A stretch of DNA of 64,000 nucleotides. Source: Paraburkholderia polaris (GTDB lineage Bacteria; Pseudomonadota; Gammaproteobacteria; Burkholderiales; Burkholderiaceae). Of this stretch, positions 43,182 through 51,734 are shown piece by piece (within the stretch, counting starts at the first letter, position 1; each line of letters opens with the position of its first letter). The DNA lies in contig NZ_JABBGJ010000021.1 of the NCBI RefSeq assembly GCF_012927345.1, positions 1 to 64,000 of the forward strand, in the 5' to 3' direction. A program made the translations under genes and the position numbers. The notes beneath the pieces are model-generated. The model did not search any database. It was not told the DNA's origin and saw nothing but the letters and a program-made list of their open reading frames with translations.

Positions 43182-44321
43182 GTGAGACAAATAAGACTCC
43201 TTAAGACCGCCGCACTTATGGGCAGCGCCGCCCTCGCGATGACATCCGAGCAGGCCTCGGCACAGAGTTCGATCACGTTGTACGGCGTCGCCGATGTGAG
43301 CGTGCGCTATCTGACGAACTCCAATGCAAAGAACGACGGACGCCTGTATATGACCAACGGCGCGGTCACCAACAGCCGCTGGGGCCTGCGCGGCTCGGAG
43401 GATCTGGGCGGTGGTCTGAAGGCGATCTTCGATCTGGAAAGCGGTATCAACCTGCAGGACGGTTCGGCCTCGGACAGCCAGCGGATCTTCAACCGCAATG
43501 CCTATGTCGGCCTGAGCAGCCGGTACGGCACGGTGACGTTCGGCCGTCAGAAGACGCCTTTATTCGATCTGTTGGGCGACACCTACGATCCGCTCACGGT
43601 CGGCAATTACGCGGAGAATTCATGGCTGCCGGGCGCGCTCGGCGCCGGGCTTTACGCGGACAACGCCGTTAAATACACCGGCACGTACAAAGGCCTGACC
43701 ATGGCCGCGATGTATTCGTTCGGCACCAACGCGGAATCGACGGGCGTCGGCGGTTTCTCGGGACAGGTGCCGGGTCATCTCGGCGCGGGCAGTATGTATG
43801 GCTTCACGCTGTCGTACGTGGCCGGCCCGCTGAGCGTCGCGGCCGGCGTGCAACAGAACAGCGACAACAGCAATCACAAGCAGACCGTCTTCAACGCGAA
43901 CGCGGTCTATGCGTTCAATTCGGCGAAGGTGTACGTCGGCTATCTGCATTCGAAGGACGACACGGGTTTCGTGGATAGCGCACTGGCGCAGCAAACGCTC
44001 GTGCCGGGCGTCGATATCCTCAAGGGTTCGGGTCGCGTCGACAACGGCCCGTTTGCCGGCGTGACGTGGCAGGCCACGCGCACCCTCACGCTGACCGGCG
44101 CGGCATATTACGACCACATGTCCAATGCGGCGATCGGCAACGGTCAGTTGGGCAGCGGCAATCGCTATACGTTCGTCGCGCTGGCGGAGTATGCGTTGTC
44201 GAAGCGCACCGAGGTGTACGGTACGGTCGACTTCGACAAAGTGTCGGGAGCTGCCTCGGTCGAATTGCCGGGCAAAAACAATCAGACCGGCGTTGCACTC
44301 GGTCTGCGTACGATTTTCTAA
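43182..44321 (+). CDS. Gram-negative porin (OmpC-like, Burkholderia type)
   Basis: 379 aa. A signal peptide (about 1-27, ending ASA) precedes QSSITLYGVADVSV, the classic first strand of beta-proteobacterial porins. NSRWGLRGSEDLGGGLKAIFDLESG and NRNAYVGLS.YGTVTFGRQ (strands 3-5) and the C-terminal Phe (GVALGLRTIF) complete the 16-strand trimeric outer-membrane porin. The start is GTG after AGGAATTCCA. It is convergent with a second porin gene. Confidence 0.93.
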   Translation: MRQIRLLKTAALMGSAALAMTSEQASAQSSITLYGVADVSVRYLTNSNAKNDGRLYMTNGAVTNSRWGLRGSEDLGGGLKAIFDLESGINLQDGSASDSQRIFNRNAYVGLSSRYGTVTFGRQKTPLFDLLGDTYDPLTVGNYAENSWLPGALGAGLYADNAVKYTGTYKGLTMAAMYSFGTNAESTGVGGFSGQVPGHLGAGSMYGFTLSYVAGPLSVAAGVQQNSDNSNHKQTVFNANAVYAFNSAKVYVGYLHSKDDTGFVDSALAQQTLVPGVDILKGSGRVDNGPFAGVTWQATRTLTLTGAAYYDHMSNAAIGNGQLGSGNRYTFVALAEYALSKRTEVYGTVDFDKVSGAASVELPGKNNQTGVALGLRTIF

Positions 44322-44407
44322 GCACCGCACGGTACGGCAACGCCCAGCAAGGTGCGCGGCATCCGGCACTCAGGCCGGGTGCCGGCCGCCCAAGTGGCGC
44401 GCCCATA

Positions 44408-44436
44408 AAAAAAGGTGCCGCGAACGGCACCTTTTC
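44408..44436. terminator. Bidirectional terminator between two porin genes
   Basis: AAAAGGTGCCG-CGAA-CGGCACCTTTT with A and T runs on either side. It serves both the + porin ending at 44321 and the - porin ending at 44462. Confidence 0.9.
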
Positions 44437-44461
44437 TACAACAACTAGCTTCTGCTGAAGC

Positions 44462-45625
44462 TTAGAAGCGGTGACGCAGACCGACCGTAGCAGCCGTCTG
44501 GTTCTTCGACGACGACGGCAGTTGCGTGTTGTCGCCGCTGTAGATCGAAGCGACACCGCCGTCGCCCATTGCGTGCTGGTACACGGCTTGAGCGTAGACG
44601 TCCGTACGACGCGACAGCGAGTAGTCAGCTTGCAGGCCGATCTGGTGGTAGCGGACCGACGCCGAACCGCCGTCTGCAGCAACGCCGTAGCCCTTGCCGT
44701 CCGTGAACGTGTAAGCAACGCCCAGGCCCAGAGCCGGGGTCAGGTTGTACTTGCCGTTGACTTCGTAGTTGTTAGCGCGCAGCGATTGTTGCGTGCCAAC
44801 GACGTTGTCGATACGCGACTGCGTCCATGCAGCACCGACGGTTGCCGGGCCGAACGAGTACGAAGCAGCTGCGCCGAATTCACGTTGACGGAAGTTGCCT
44901 GCCAGGCCCAGGATCGAGCCGTCCGAAGCACCGCCGTTGCTTGCCGTGCCTGCTGCGTTCGTTGCACCCGGGTTGTTCTGCTGTGCGTAAGCAGCGCCCA
45001 AACGCAGACCTTGGTACTGGTATGCCGCACCAACGCTGTATTCGCGGTTGTTTGCGAATGCGCCAGCCTGGTTCGAGAAGCCGTACGTGCCGCCGAACGT
45101 GAAGCCAGCGTAGTTAGCGCTCGAGTACTTGATCGAGTTGTTGACTGCGTAGCCGCCGTTCGTGCTCAGGTTGTCGTTGTTAAACGGGTGAGCGAAGTAC
45201 GTACCGCCCCAGCTGCCCGTTGCGGTCAGCGGTGCCAGGTAGTCTTGTGCTGCGTCGTATTGACGACCCAGCGTGACCGTACCGAATTGTGCGCTCGACA
45301 GACCGACAAACGCTTGACGGTTGAACATGCCGTTGTTGTTAGCGAACTTGCCGTTGTTGATGTTGAAGCCGCTTTCCAACGTGAAGACTGCCTTCAGACC
45401 GCCGCCCAGATCTTCCGAGCCACGCAGACCGAACATGCTTTGGTTGATGCCGCCGCTACCCGCTGCCCACTTTGCGTTGCCGTGGCCGACGCCGTTGGCG
45501 GGGGCGACGTTGCTGGTGTACGTCAGGCCTGCGTCCAGCAGACCATACAGGGTCACGCTGCTTTGTGCGTGAGCGACGGATGCGAACGATGCGGCAACCG
45601 CAACAACGATGAGACTCTTTTTCAT
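44462..45625 (-). CDS. Gram-negative porin (OmpC-like, Burkholderia type)
   Basis: 387 aa. Signal peptide MKKSLIVVAVAASFASVAHA, then QSSVTLYGLLDAG. FGLRGSEDLGGGLKAVFTLESG and RQAFVGLSSAQFGTVTLGRQYD are present, and the barrel closes with VGLRHRF (C-terminal Phe). Strong codon regularity suggests high expression, consistent with a major porin. GGAGTCCC lies just before the ATG. The long A/T-rich upstream region (45626-46450) probably contains its regulated promoter. Confidence 0.95.
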   Translation of the reverse strand: MKKSLIVVAVAASFASVAHAQSSVTLYGLLDAGLTYTSNVAPANGVGHGNAKWAAGSGGINQSMFGLRGSEDLGGGLKAVFTLESGFNINNGKFANNNGMFNRQAFVGLSSAQFGTVTLGRQYDAAQDYLAPLTATGSWGGTYFAHPFNNDNLSTNGGYAVNNSIKYSSANYAGFTFGGTYGFSNQAGAFANNREYSVGAAYQYQGLRLGAAYAQQNNPGATNAAGTASNGGASDGSILGLAGNFRQREFGAAASYSFGPATVGAAWTQSRIDNVVGTQQSLRANNYEVNGKYNLTPALGLGVAYTFTDGKGYGVAADGGSASVRYHQIGLQADYSLSRRTDVYAQAVYQHAMGDGGVASIYSGDNTQLPSSSKNQTAATVGLRHRF

Positions 45626-46747
45626 GCGTGGGACTCCTGTTCGATAAATTTACGCGGGGAGCGGGACCTGCCTCAGCAGCGCAACGATCGCTCGCTGCCG
45701 CCCTGTTGGCCGAACCGTTTCAGATCAGCCGGGCACCCTTTAAACGAAGCGTGAGTGTAGGTGGAGACCCTAGTAGCTACGCCCGCAATTTGCGCAACAT
45801 GATTTTTCAGAATCCGCAACAATCAAATCGAGATAAGCATTTAGTCGTTATTTTTCATACGTTTATCGCAAAATCAGGGCTGTGGCGTGCCTGCTCTGGA
45901 CAGAAGTTATTTGCAACATTTCAATATTAAAGTTGTGCGTATGCAACAGCATTTAATATGCGTGACGTAATCGGGTCGGAACGTTTGAAAAGTGAGAAAC
46001 GGCTGATTGCCTGAAAATCAGGCAAATGCTCAAGAGGAATGCGGCACGGAGTAAATTTATTTCAGAAAACCGGGAACTTAATTCGATCAATCTGGTCGTT
46101 TATTTTGCAATCGGATTATTCGGACGTAGCGGTGATGCGCTGTTCAATCGATTAGTCGATTAAAAAATGCGCGAATAACAAACCGGATTGAATTCCGACT
46201 CGCCTTCCATGTCGCCACCGCAGCACAGCCTTGTGCGAGCACGCGCTGATGAAAAGCGCCGTGCGGCGGTCACATGTAGTCAGATCGGCGGCTATGCACT
46301 CAAAGCGCCAACGCTTCAAAAAACGATTACCGCCGAAGAATGAAGCCTTCAGCACGGGTATTGCCCGGGAGTGAATTGCGGCGCCGGCCGCCGCGTGACA
46401 AGAAACCCGTGCTGAAAGCGGAAGGCATACATCGATTAGCCTTCCGTATTTGATTAACGGTGCAGCCGTCAGCTTTTTTACGCGTAGTTTCCCTACTTTC
46501 CGGCGGTCCGCGCTTATGGTCGCCTGGCGACTGGCCGCACTCACCACATTCCTCGGAACCGAACAGGAACCCGAACGGACATTGACACCGACAAACACCG
46601 TCGCTACACCCGTTCCCACACGCGGTCGAGAATCTGCTCCTAAGCGACTTCCACGCGCGACAGCGCCTTTTGGGACGACCGCTCTCCAGGCGGAGACAAT
46701 AGGCCTAATATAGCGGCACTTGTTCAGGCTGAATTGACAAACACCCT
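45626..46747. other. A/T-rich intergenic region upstream of porin
   Basis: 1.12 kb without a supported gene. The part 45760-46170 is markedly A/T-rich compared with its surroundings (for example TTTCAATATTAAAG, TCAATCGATTAGTCGATTAAAAAATG), as expected of an H-NS-type or complex promoter region. Short frames at 46152-46713 have no recognisable product. Confidence 0.5.
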
Positions 46748-47659
46748 ATGGATTTGAATCTGATCGGCCTGTTCGTCGAGATTGTGGAATCGCGCAGCCT
46801 CAGCGCCGCGGCGCGCAAGCTCGGGATGACGCGCTCCAACATCAGCCAGCGGCTGAAGCTGTTGGAACGCGAAACCGGCGCGCAACTGCTGCGTCGCTCG
46901 ACACGAAGTCTCGAACTGACGCAAGCCGGACACATGCTGTACGACTGCGGCCAGCGGATGCTCGAGGATCTGGGTACGGCGCGCGCATCGATCGACAGCC
47001 TCGGGCAGACACTGCGCGGTCGGGTGCGGATCAGCGTGCCGACCGGCTTCGGCCGGATGTTCATCGGCGCGAAGCTGCTTGAATTCACGCGTACGCATCC
47101 GGGCATCACACTGAATGTCACGTTCAACAACCGGATCGAGGACCTGATCGCCGCGGAAGTCGACGTGGCGGTGCGAATCACGTCGACGCCGCCGCTGGAC
47201 TACGTGGCGCGCAACATATGCTCGATCGACTGGAACCTGTATGCATCGGCCGACTATGTTGAGAAGCATGGTCCGATCGATTGTCCTGCCGACCTCGAAC
47301 GGCAGACGCTGGTCGCATCGCCCTACCCTGGCCGGCGCGTGACAATGACGCTCACGCACCGGGAAAATGAAGCCGACGTCCACACGATCACGATGCAGCC
47401 CGCATTGCAGTCGTCCGACTACCCATTCCTGGCTGAGGCCGTGTGTCAGGGCATGGGTATCGGGCTGTTGCCGGTCTACGTGCCGCATGCGCCGATGAGC
47501 CGCGGACTGCTGCCGATCCTGCCGCAATACCGTGTCGCCGGTCAGCAGAACACCCTGTATATCGTCACGCTGCCCAATCGCTATCCATCGCCATCGACGC
47601 AAGCCCTGATCGACTATCTGCGCGACGAAATCCTTTCGCTCGCGCAGACATGGGTCTGA
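46748..47659 (+). CDS. LysR family transcriptional regulator
   Basis: 303 aa. Helix-turn-helix (about 5-60; SLSAAARKLGMTRSNISQRLKLLERETG) and effector domain (about 90-295) of the CrgA/DsdC-like class. It is upstream of and co-directional with a CaiB-type CoA-transferase gene (279 bp gap), so it may regulate it. The gap shows no further gene. Confidence 0.92.
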   Translation: MDLNLIGLFVEIVESRSLSAAARKLGMTRSNISQRLKLLERETGAQLLRRSTRSLELTQAGHMLYDCGQRMLEDLGTARASIDSLGQTLRGRVRISVPTGFGRMFIGAKLLEFTRTHPGITLNVTFNNRIEDLIAAEVDVAVRITSTPPLDYVARNICSIDWNLYASADYVEKHGPIDCPADLERQTLVASPYPGRRVTMTLTHRENEADVHTITMQPALQSSDYPFLAEAVCQGMGIGLLPVYVPHAPMSRGLLPILPQYRVAGQQNTLYIVTLPNRYPSPSTQALIDYLRDEILSLAQTWV

Positions 47660-47938
47660 GGGAGTACGCCCGGACGATCAGCCACCGCGCTCCACGTCAA
47701 GCTGCAGTTAACAGTCCGTCAACCTCCAGTGGAATTGTCAACAGGATCGGCCCATTCCACAATGGGCCATACGAAAAGCCAATACACGGAGACTGGGACA
47801 ATGAACCCCAATTGTCTGACGACGTCGCCACGCCCGAACTGCGCGGCCAGATTCTCATCGTGACCCTCAACAGCCCTGCCGCGCTTTCAAAGTAGGAGCG
47901 GCGTCCTCGTCACGAACCCTTGTCAATCTGGATTTGCC

Positions 47939-49147
47939 ATGTCGAACCTGACTTCCTCTCTGCCGCTAGCCGGCGTTCGCGTCCTCGATCTCTCCCGCGT
48001 GCTTGCCGGACCGTGGTGCGGCATGGTGCTGGGCGATCTCGGCGCCGAAGTCATCAAGGTCGAGCACCCGAAGCGCGGCGACGACACCCGCGATTGGGGC
48101 TTGCGAGTCGGCTCAACCGAGACGGCCTATTTCAACAGCGTCAACCGCAACAAGCGCTCGGTGAGTCTCGATCTGCAAACCGCCGAGGGCCAGCAGATCG
48201 CGCGGGAACTGGCGCAGAAAAGTGACGTCGTGATCCAGAACTTCAAGTTCGGTGGCGCGGAAAAGCTGGGCCTCGGATACGAGCAACTGAAGCAGGAGCA
48301 TGAGGACCTGATCTACTGCTCGATCTCCGGCTATGACCGCACAGGACCGGAAGCCGCGCGTCCCGGCTACGATCTGGTGGTTCAGGGCGAGGCTGGACTG
48401 ATGGCGCTCAACGGCGAAGCCGATCAGCCGCCGCTGAAGTTCGGTGTGGCCGCTGTCGACCTGTTCACCGGGATGTATTCGGCCCAGGCGGTGCTCGCGG
48501 CGCTTTTCGAGCGTCAGCAGACCGGCAAGGGACGTCACATCGAAATGGCGCTGTTCGATTGCGGCCTGATGATCACGTCGTATTACGGCCTGGAAGCGCT
48601 GATCATGGGCGAGGACCCGCCGCGCTACGGCAACGCGCATCCTTCGATCGTCCCCTACGGCGTGTTCGATGCGGCCGATGGACCGCTCGTCATCACGGTC
48701 GGCAACAACAGTCAATTCGCGCGCTTCTGCCGCGAGGTGATCGAACGCCCGGATCTTGCCGACGACGACCGGTTCCAGACAAACATCAAGCGTGCGGCGA
48801 ACCGCGAGGTTCTCGTGCCCGAACTCAACCGCGAGATCGGTCGAAGAAAGCGTCAGGTGCTGCTGCAACGCCTGACTCAGGCCGGCATTCCATGCGGCGA
48901 AGTGCTCGGTCTTCACGAGGCGCTCACCTCGAAGCGCGCGACGGACGCCGGGCTCGTGACGACGCAACCGCATCCGGAAGCCGGCAGCACACATGTCCTC
49001 GCTCCGCCCTATCGCTTCGACGGTGCGCGCTTGCCGGTACGAAGCGCGCCGCCGCAACTCGGGGAAGGCACGAAGGATGTTCTGCAGTCGCTGCTCGGCC
49101 TGTCGGACGAACGACTGTCGCGGTTGAAGACAGACGGCGTCGTTTAA
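47939..49147 (+). CDS. CaiB/BaiF family (class III) CoA-transferase
   Basis: 402 aa. The N-terminal LPLAGVRVLDLSRVLAGPWCGMVLGDLGAEVIKVEHPKRGDDTR block, the catalytic Asp174 (GVAAVDLFTGMY) and GRHIEMALFD are the hallmarks of class III CoA transferases, which move CoA between carboxylic acids such as oxalate, succinate, carnitine or aromatic acids. The acceptor is not predictable here. CTTGTCAATCTGG precedes the ATG. The stretch 49148-49457 after it has no gene I can support. Confidence 0.93.
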   Translation: MSNLTSSLPLAGVRVLDLSRVLAGPWCGMVLGDLGAEVIKVEHPKRGDDTRDWGLRVGSTETAYFNSVNRNKRSVSLDLQTAEGQQIARELAQKSDVVIQNFKFGGAEKLGLGYEQLKQEHEDLIYCSISGYDRTGPEAARPGYDLVVQGEAGLMALNGEADQPPLKFGVAAVDLFTGMYSAQAVLAALFERQQTGKGRHIEMALFDCGLMITSYYGLEALIMGEDPPRYGNAHPSIVPYGVFDAADGPLVITVGNNSQFARFCREVIERPDLADDDRFQTNIKRAANREVLVPELNREIGRRKRQVLLQRLTQAGIPCGEVLGLHEALTSKRATDAGLVTTQPHPEAGSTHVLAPPYRFDGARLPVRSAPPQLGEGTKDVLQSLLGLSDERLSRLKTDGVV

Positions 49148-49457
49148 CGTCGCATTGCGCCTCGTTGCAACGGCACTGTTGCTTGGCGCCGATTTTCGGC
49201 GTCACCCATTACGGCCTCATCGGTGATCTGTTCACGCTCGTGCCGCAACGGGTGAGCGAACTGGGCCAGGCATCACAGACGCAGCGAACCAGGTGCGTAA
49301 CGGCTGCACCCAAACAGCCGCCCCCGCCTCACCTGACACGCAATCACAACAACACGTGCCGCCCGAAGGCAGCCGGTAAAGCAGTCTCATCGAGCCTGCC
49401 GGGCTCATTCGATTCACCACCACAACGAAATCAGCAAGTCACAGGTTGGAGACATCC

Positions 49458-49775
49458 ATGCAGCAGGCCCTCATCGATTCAATCAAAGCGAGCCCCGCCT
49501 ACCGGCAGCTCGTCACTTCACGTCGCCGCTTCAGCTTCACGCTGACGGCGTTGATGATCTTCACTTACTACGGCTTCATCCTGTTCGTCGCCCTCGCCCC
49601 GAAAGTGCTCGCACATCCACTGTATGCCGGCGCCACGACGAGCGTGGGGATCGTCGTGGGTATCGGCATCATCCTGATCGCGGTCGGCCTGACGGGCGGA
49701 TATGTGCTGCGAGCGAATCGCACGTTCGATCCTTTGATGAGTGCGCTGCTCGCCAAAGCCCGGCAAGGAGACTGA
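49458..49775 (+). CDS. yjcH: DUF485 membrane protein (YjcH-like)
   Basis: 105 aa, two transmembrane helices (about 29-48 and 62-84) and the DUF485 N-terminus SPAYRQLVTSRRRFSF. It is always found just upstream of acetate permease ActP, as here (3 bp gap), and is thought to be an accessory of that symporter. GGAGACATCC lies before the ATG. Confidence 0.93.
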   Translation: MQQALIDSIKASPAYRQLVTSRRRFSFTLTALMIFTYYGFILFVALAPKVLAHPLYAGATTSVGIVVGIGIILIAVGLTGGYVLRANRTFDPLMSALLAKARQGD

Positions 49776-49778
49776 ACG

Positions 49779-51464
49779 ATGAAACTCATTCGCGCCTTCC
49801 TTTGCGCGGGCCTCGCATCGATCGCCGCGCTCGCTCATGCCACCTCCATCACCGGCCCGGTGCCGGAGCATGTTGAACTGAGTCCCGTCGCGATCGGGAT
49901 GTTTCTGCTCTTCGTGCTCGTCACGCTTGGCATCACGCGCTGGGCATCGCGCAAGACCCGCACGACGAAGGACTTCTACAGCGCAGGCGGCGGCATCACC
50001 GGCTTCCAGAACGGGCTCGCCATCGCGGGGGACTATATGTCCGCCGCTTCGTTTCTCGGCCTTTCCGGCATGGTTTTCGTTTTCGGCTTCGATGGCCTGA
50101 TCTATTCGATCGGCTTTCTCGTCGGCTGGCCGTTCGTGATGTTCCTGCTCGCCGAACCGCTGCGCAATCTCGGCAAGTTCACGTTCGTCGATGTCGTCGC
50201 CTATCGTTTCGAGCAGGCGCCTATTCGCCTTCTGACGGCTAGCACGTCGCTCGTCGTCGTGATCTTCTATCTGGTCGTGCAGATGGTCGGCGCGGGCAAG
50301 CTGATCCAGTTGCTGTTCGGATTGCAGTACTGGATGGCCGAGGTCATCGTCGGCGCGCTGATGGTGATCTACGTGTTCTTCGGCGGCATGACGGCGACCA
50401 CCTGGGTGCAGATCATCAAGGCCGTGCTGCTGCTCTGCGGCGCGACCTTCATGGCCGTCACCGCGCTCGCGCAATTCGGCTTCAGCCCCGAGGAGATGTT
50501 TCGACGCGCCGTCGACGTCCATCCCGGCGCGCTGAGCATCATGGGCCCCGGCAAGCTGCTGAAGGACCCGCTGAACGCGCTCTCGCTCGGCATCGCGTTG
50601 ATGTTTGGCACCGCAGGGTTCCCGCATATCCTGATGCGCTTCTTCACGGTGCCCAACGCGAAGGAGGCACGCAAGTCCGCGTTCGTCGCCACGGGGTTTA
50701 TCGGGTATTTCTATCTGTTGACCTTCATCATCGGCTTCTCCGCGATCGCGTTGCTCGCCCAGCATCCCGAGTTCTTCAAGATCGCCGCCGACGGGCATTT
50801 CAACCTCACGCGCGACCTGCTCGGCGGATCGAACATGGTCGCCGTCAAGCTGGCCCAGGCGGTGGGCGGCAACCTGTTCTACGGCTTCATCGCCGCCGTG
50901 ACATTCGCGACGATCCTGGCGGTCGTGGCGGGCCTCACCCTCTCCGGGGCGACCACGGTGTCGCACGACCTGTACGCCTGCTGGCTCGCGCGCGGCAAAA
51001 CCGACGAAGTCAGGGAAATGCGCATCTCCCGCGTCTCGACGTTGGTGCTGAGCGTGGTCGCGATCGGGCTCGGCATTCTCTTCGAGCACATCAACGTGGC
51101 ATTTCTGGTCGGTCTCGTCGCGGCGGTCGCGGCTAGTGCGAACTTCCCGGTGCTAGTGTCGTCGATTTTCTGGCGTGGCATGACAACGCGCGGCGCGGTG
51201 GTCGGCGGAAGCCTAGGGTTGATTTCCGCCGTGCTGCTGACGCTGTTCTCAAAGTCGGTATGGGTCGACGTCCTGCATCACGCGCACGCGCCGGTGTTCC
51301 TCGATAACCCCGCGCTCGTTTCGGTGCCGCTTGCGTTCGTCGGAATCTGGGTAGTTTCGATGCTGGATCGGAGTGCGCGTGCACAACGGGAGCGGGAAGC
51401 TTTTGCGCTGCAGGAGTTCTATGGACAAACGGGCATCCTGTCGATCAGGGCCGTCGATCATTGA
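49779..51464 (+). CDS. actP: Cation/acetate symporter ActP
   Basis: 561 aa sodium:solute symporter with a cleavable signal (about 1-21, AHA) and about 13 membrane segments. DFYSAGGGITGFQNGLAIAGDYMSAASFLGLSG and the TAGFPHILMRFFTVPNAKEARKSA block identify the ActP branch. It imports acetate and related short-chain monocarboxylates, which feed the glyoxylate bypass encoded at 16.8-22.3 kb. Operon with the DUF485 gene. Confidence 0.95.
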   Translation: MKLIRAFLCAGLASIAALAHATSITGPVPEHVELSPVAIGMFLLFVLVTLGITRWASRKTRTTKDFYSAGGGITGFQNGLAIAGDYMSAASFLGLSGMVFVFGFDGLIYSIGFLVGWPFVMFLLAEPLRNLGKFTFVDVVAYRFEQAPIRLLTASTSLVVVIFYLVVQMVGAGKLIQLLFGLQYWMAEVIVGALMVIYVFFGGMTATTWVQIIKAVLLLCGATFMAVTALAQFGFSPEEMFRRAVDVHPGALSIMGPGKLLKDPLNALSLGIALMFGTAGFPHILMRFFTVPNAKEARKSAFVATGFIGYFYLLTFIIGFSAIALLAQHPEFFKIAADGHFNLTRDLLGGSNMVAVKLAQAVGGNLFYGFIAAVTFATILAVVAGLTLSGATTVSHDLYACWLARGKTDEVREMRISRVSTLVLSVVAIGLGILFEHINVAFLVGLVAAVAASANFPVLVSSIFWRGMTTRGAVVGGSLGLISAVLLTLFSKSVWVDVLHHAHAPVFLDNPALVSVPLAFVGIWVVSMLDRSARAQREREAFALQEFYGQTGILSIRAVDH

Positions 51465-51478
51465 GTTGATTTGATGTT

Positions 51479-51566
51479 TGGTGGGCCGGGTCGGAGTCGA
51501 ACCGACGGTGTCCTTTCGGAGGCGGATTATGAGTCCGCTGCCTGCAACCAGCACGGCGTCCGGCCC
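51479..51566 (-). tRNA. tRNA with CAU anticodon and class II variable arm (Met or Ile2 by anticodon)
   Basis: 88 nt including encoded CCA. Acceptor GGGCCGG/CCGGCCC with discriminator A; T arm GTCGG-TTCGACT-CCGAC; anticodon stem GCGGA/TCCGC with loop CTCATAA (anticodon CAT). The variable region is 15 nt with a TCC-GAAA-GGA hairpin, and the D stem is the 3-bp GCC/GGC type, both features of class II (Leu/Ser) tRNAs. Base 8 is A and no A14 is found. By anticodon it would be Met or lysidine-type Ile2; E. coli has ileX near rpoD, as here. The identity is therefore uncertain. Confidence 0.85.
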
Positions 51567-51658
51567 TGAGAAAACTAAGACGACTAAGACAACTAAGAAA
51601 AAGACCCGGTCTTGAAGGCCGGGCCTAGTCACTGTTTGGCCGACATACTACACGAAAA

Positions 51659-51709
51659 AGGGGCTTCCGTGACCGCTTCGCTCTCGCGAAACAATCAGGA
51701 AGCCCCTAG
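51659..51709 (-). terminator. rpoD terminator
   Basis: AGGGGCTTCC and GGAAGCCCCT pair across a structured loop. On the minus strand a T-run follows, 26 bp beyond the rpoD stop. A second GC hairpin (CCCGGTCTTGAAGGCCGGG) lies at about 51604. Confidence 0.8.
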
Positions 51710-51734
51710 ATTCTCTACATCCCGCCAACTTCGA

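Noticed and set aside
47443..47895. Frame running through the LysR gene's 3' part into the gap before the CoA-transferase
   Set aside because: Out-of-frame reading of the LysR gene; the gap itself shows no coherent product.
49518..51089. 523-codon minus-strand frame antisense to actP
   Set aside because: Highly charged mirror composition and no domain; ActP fits perfectly on the other strand.
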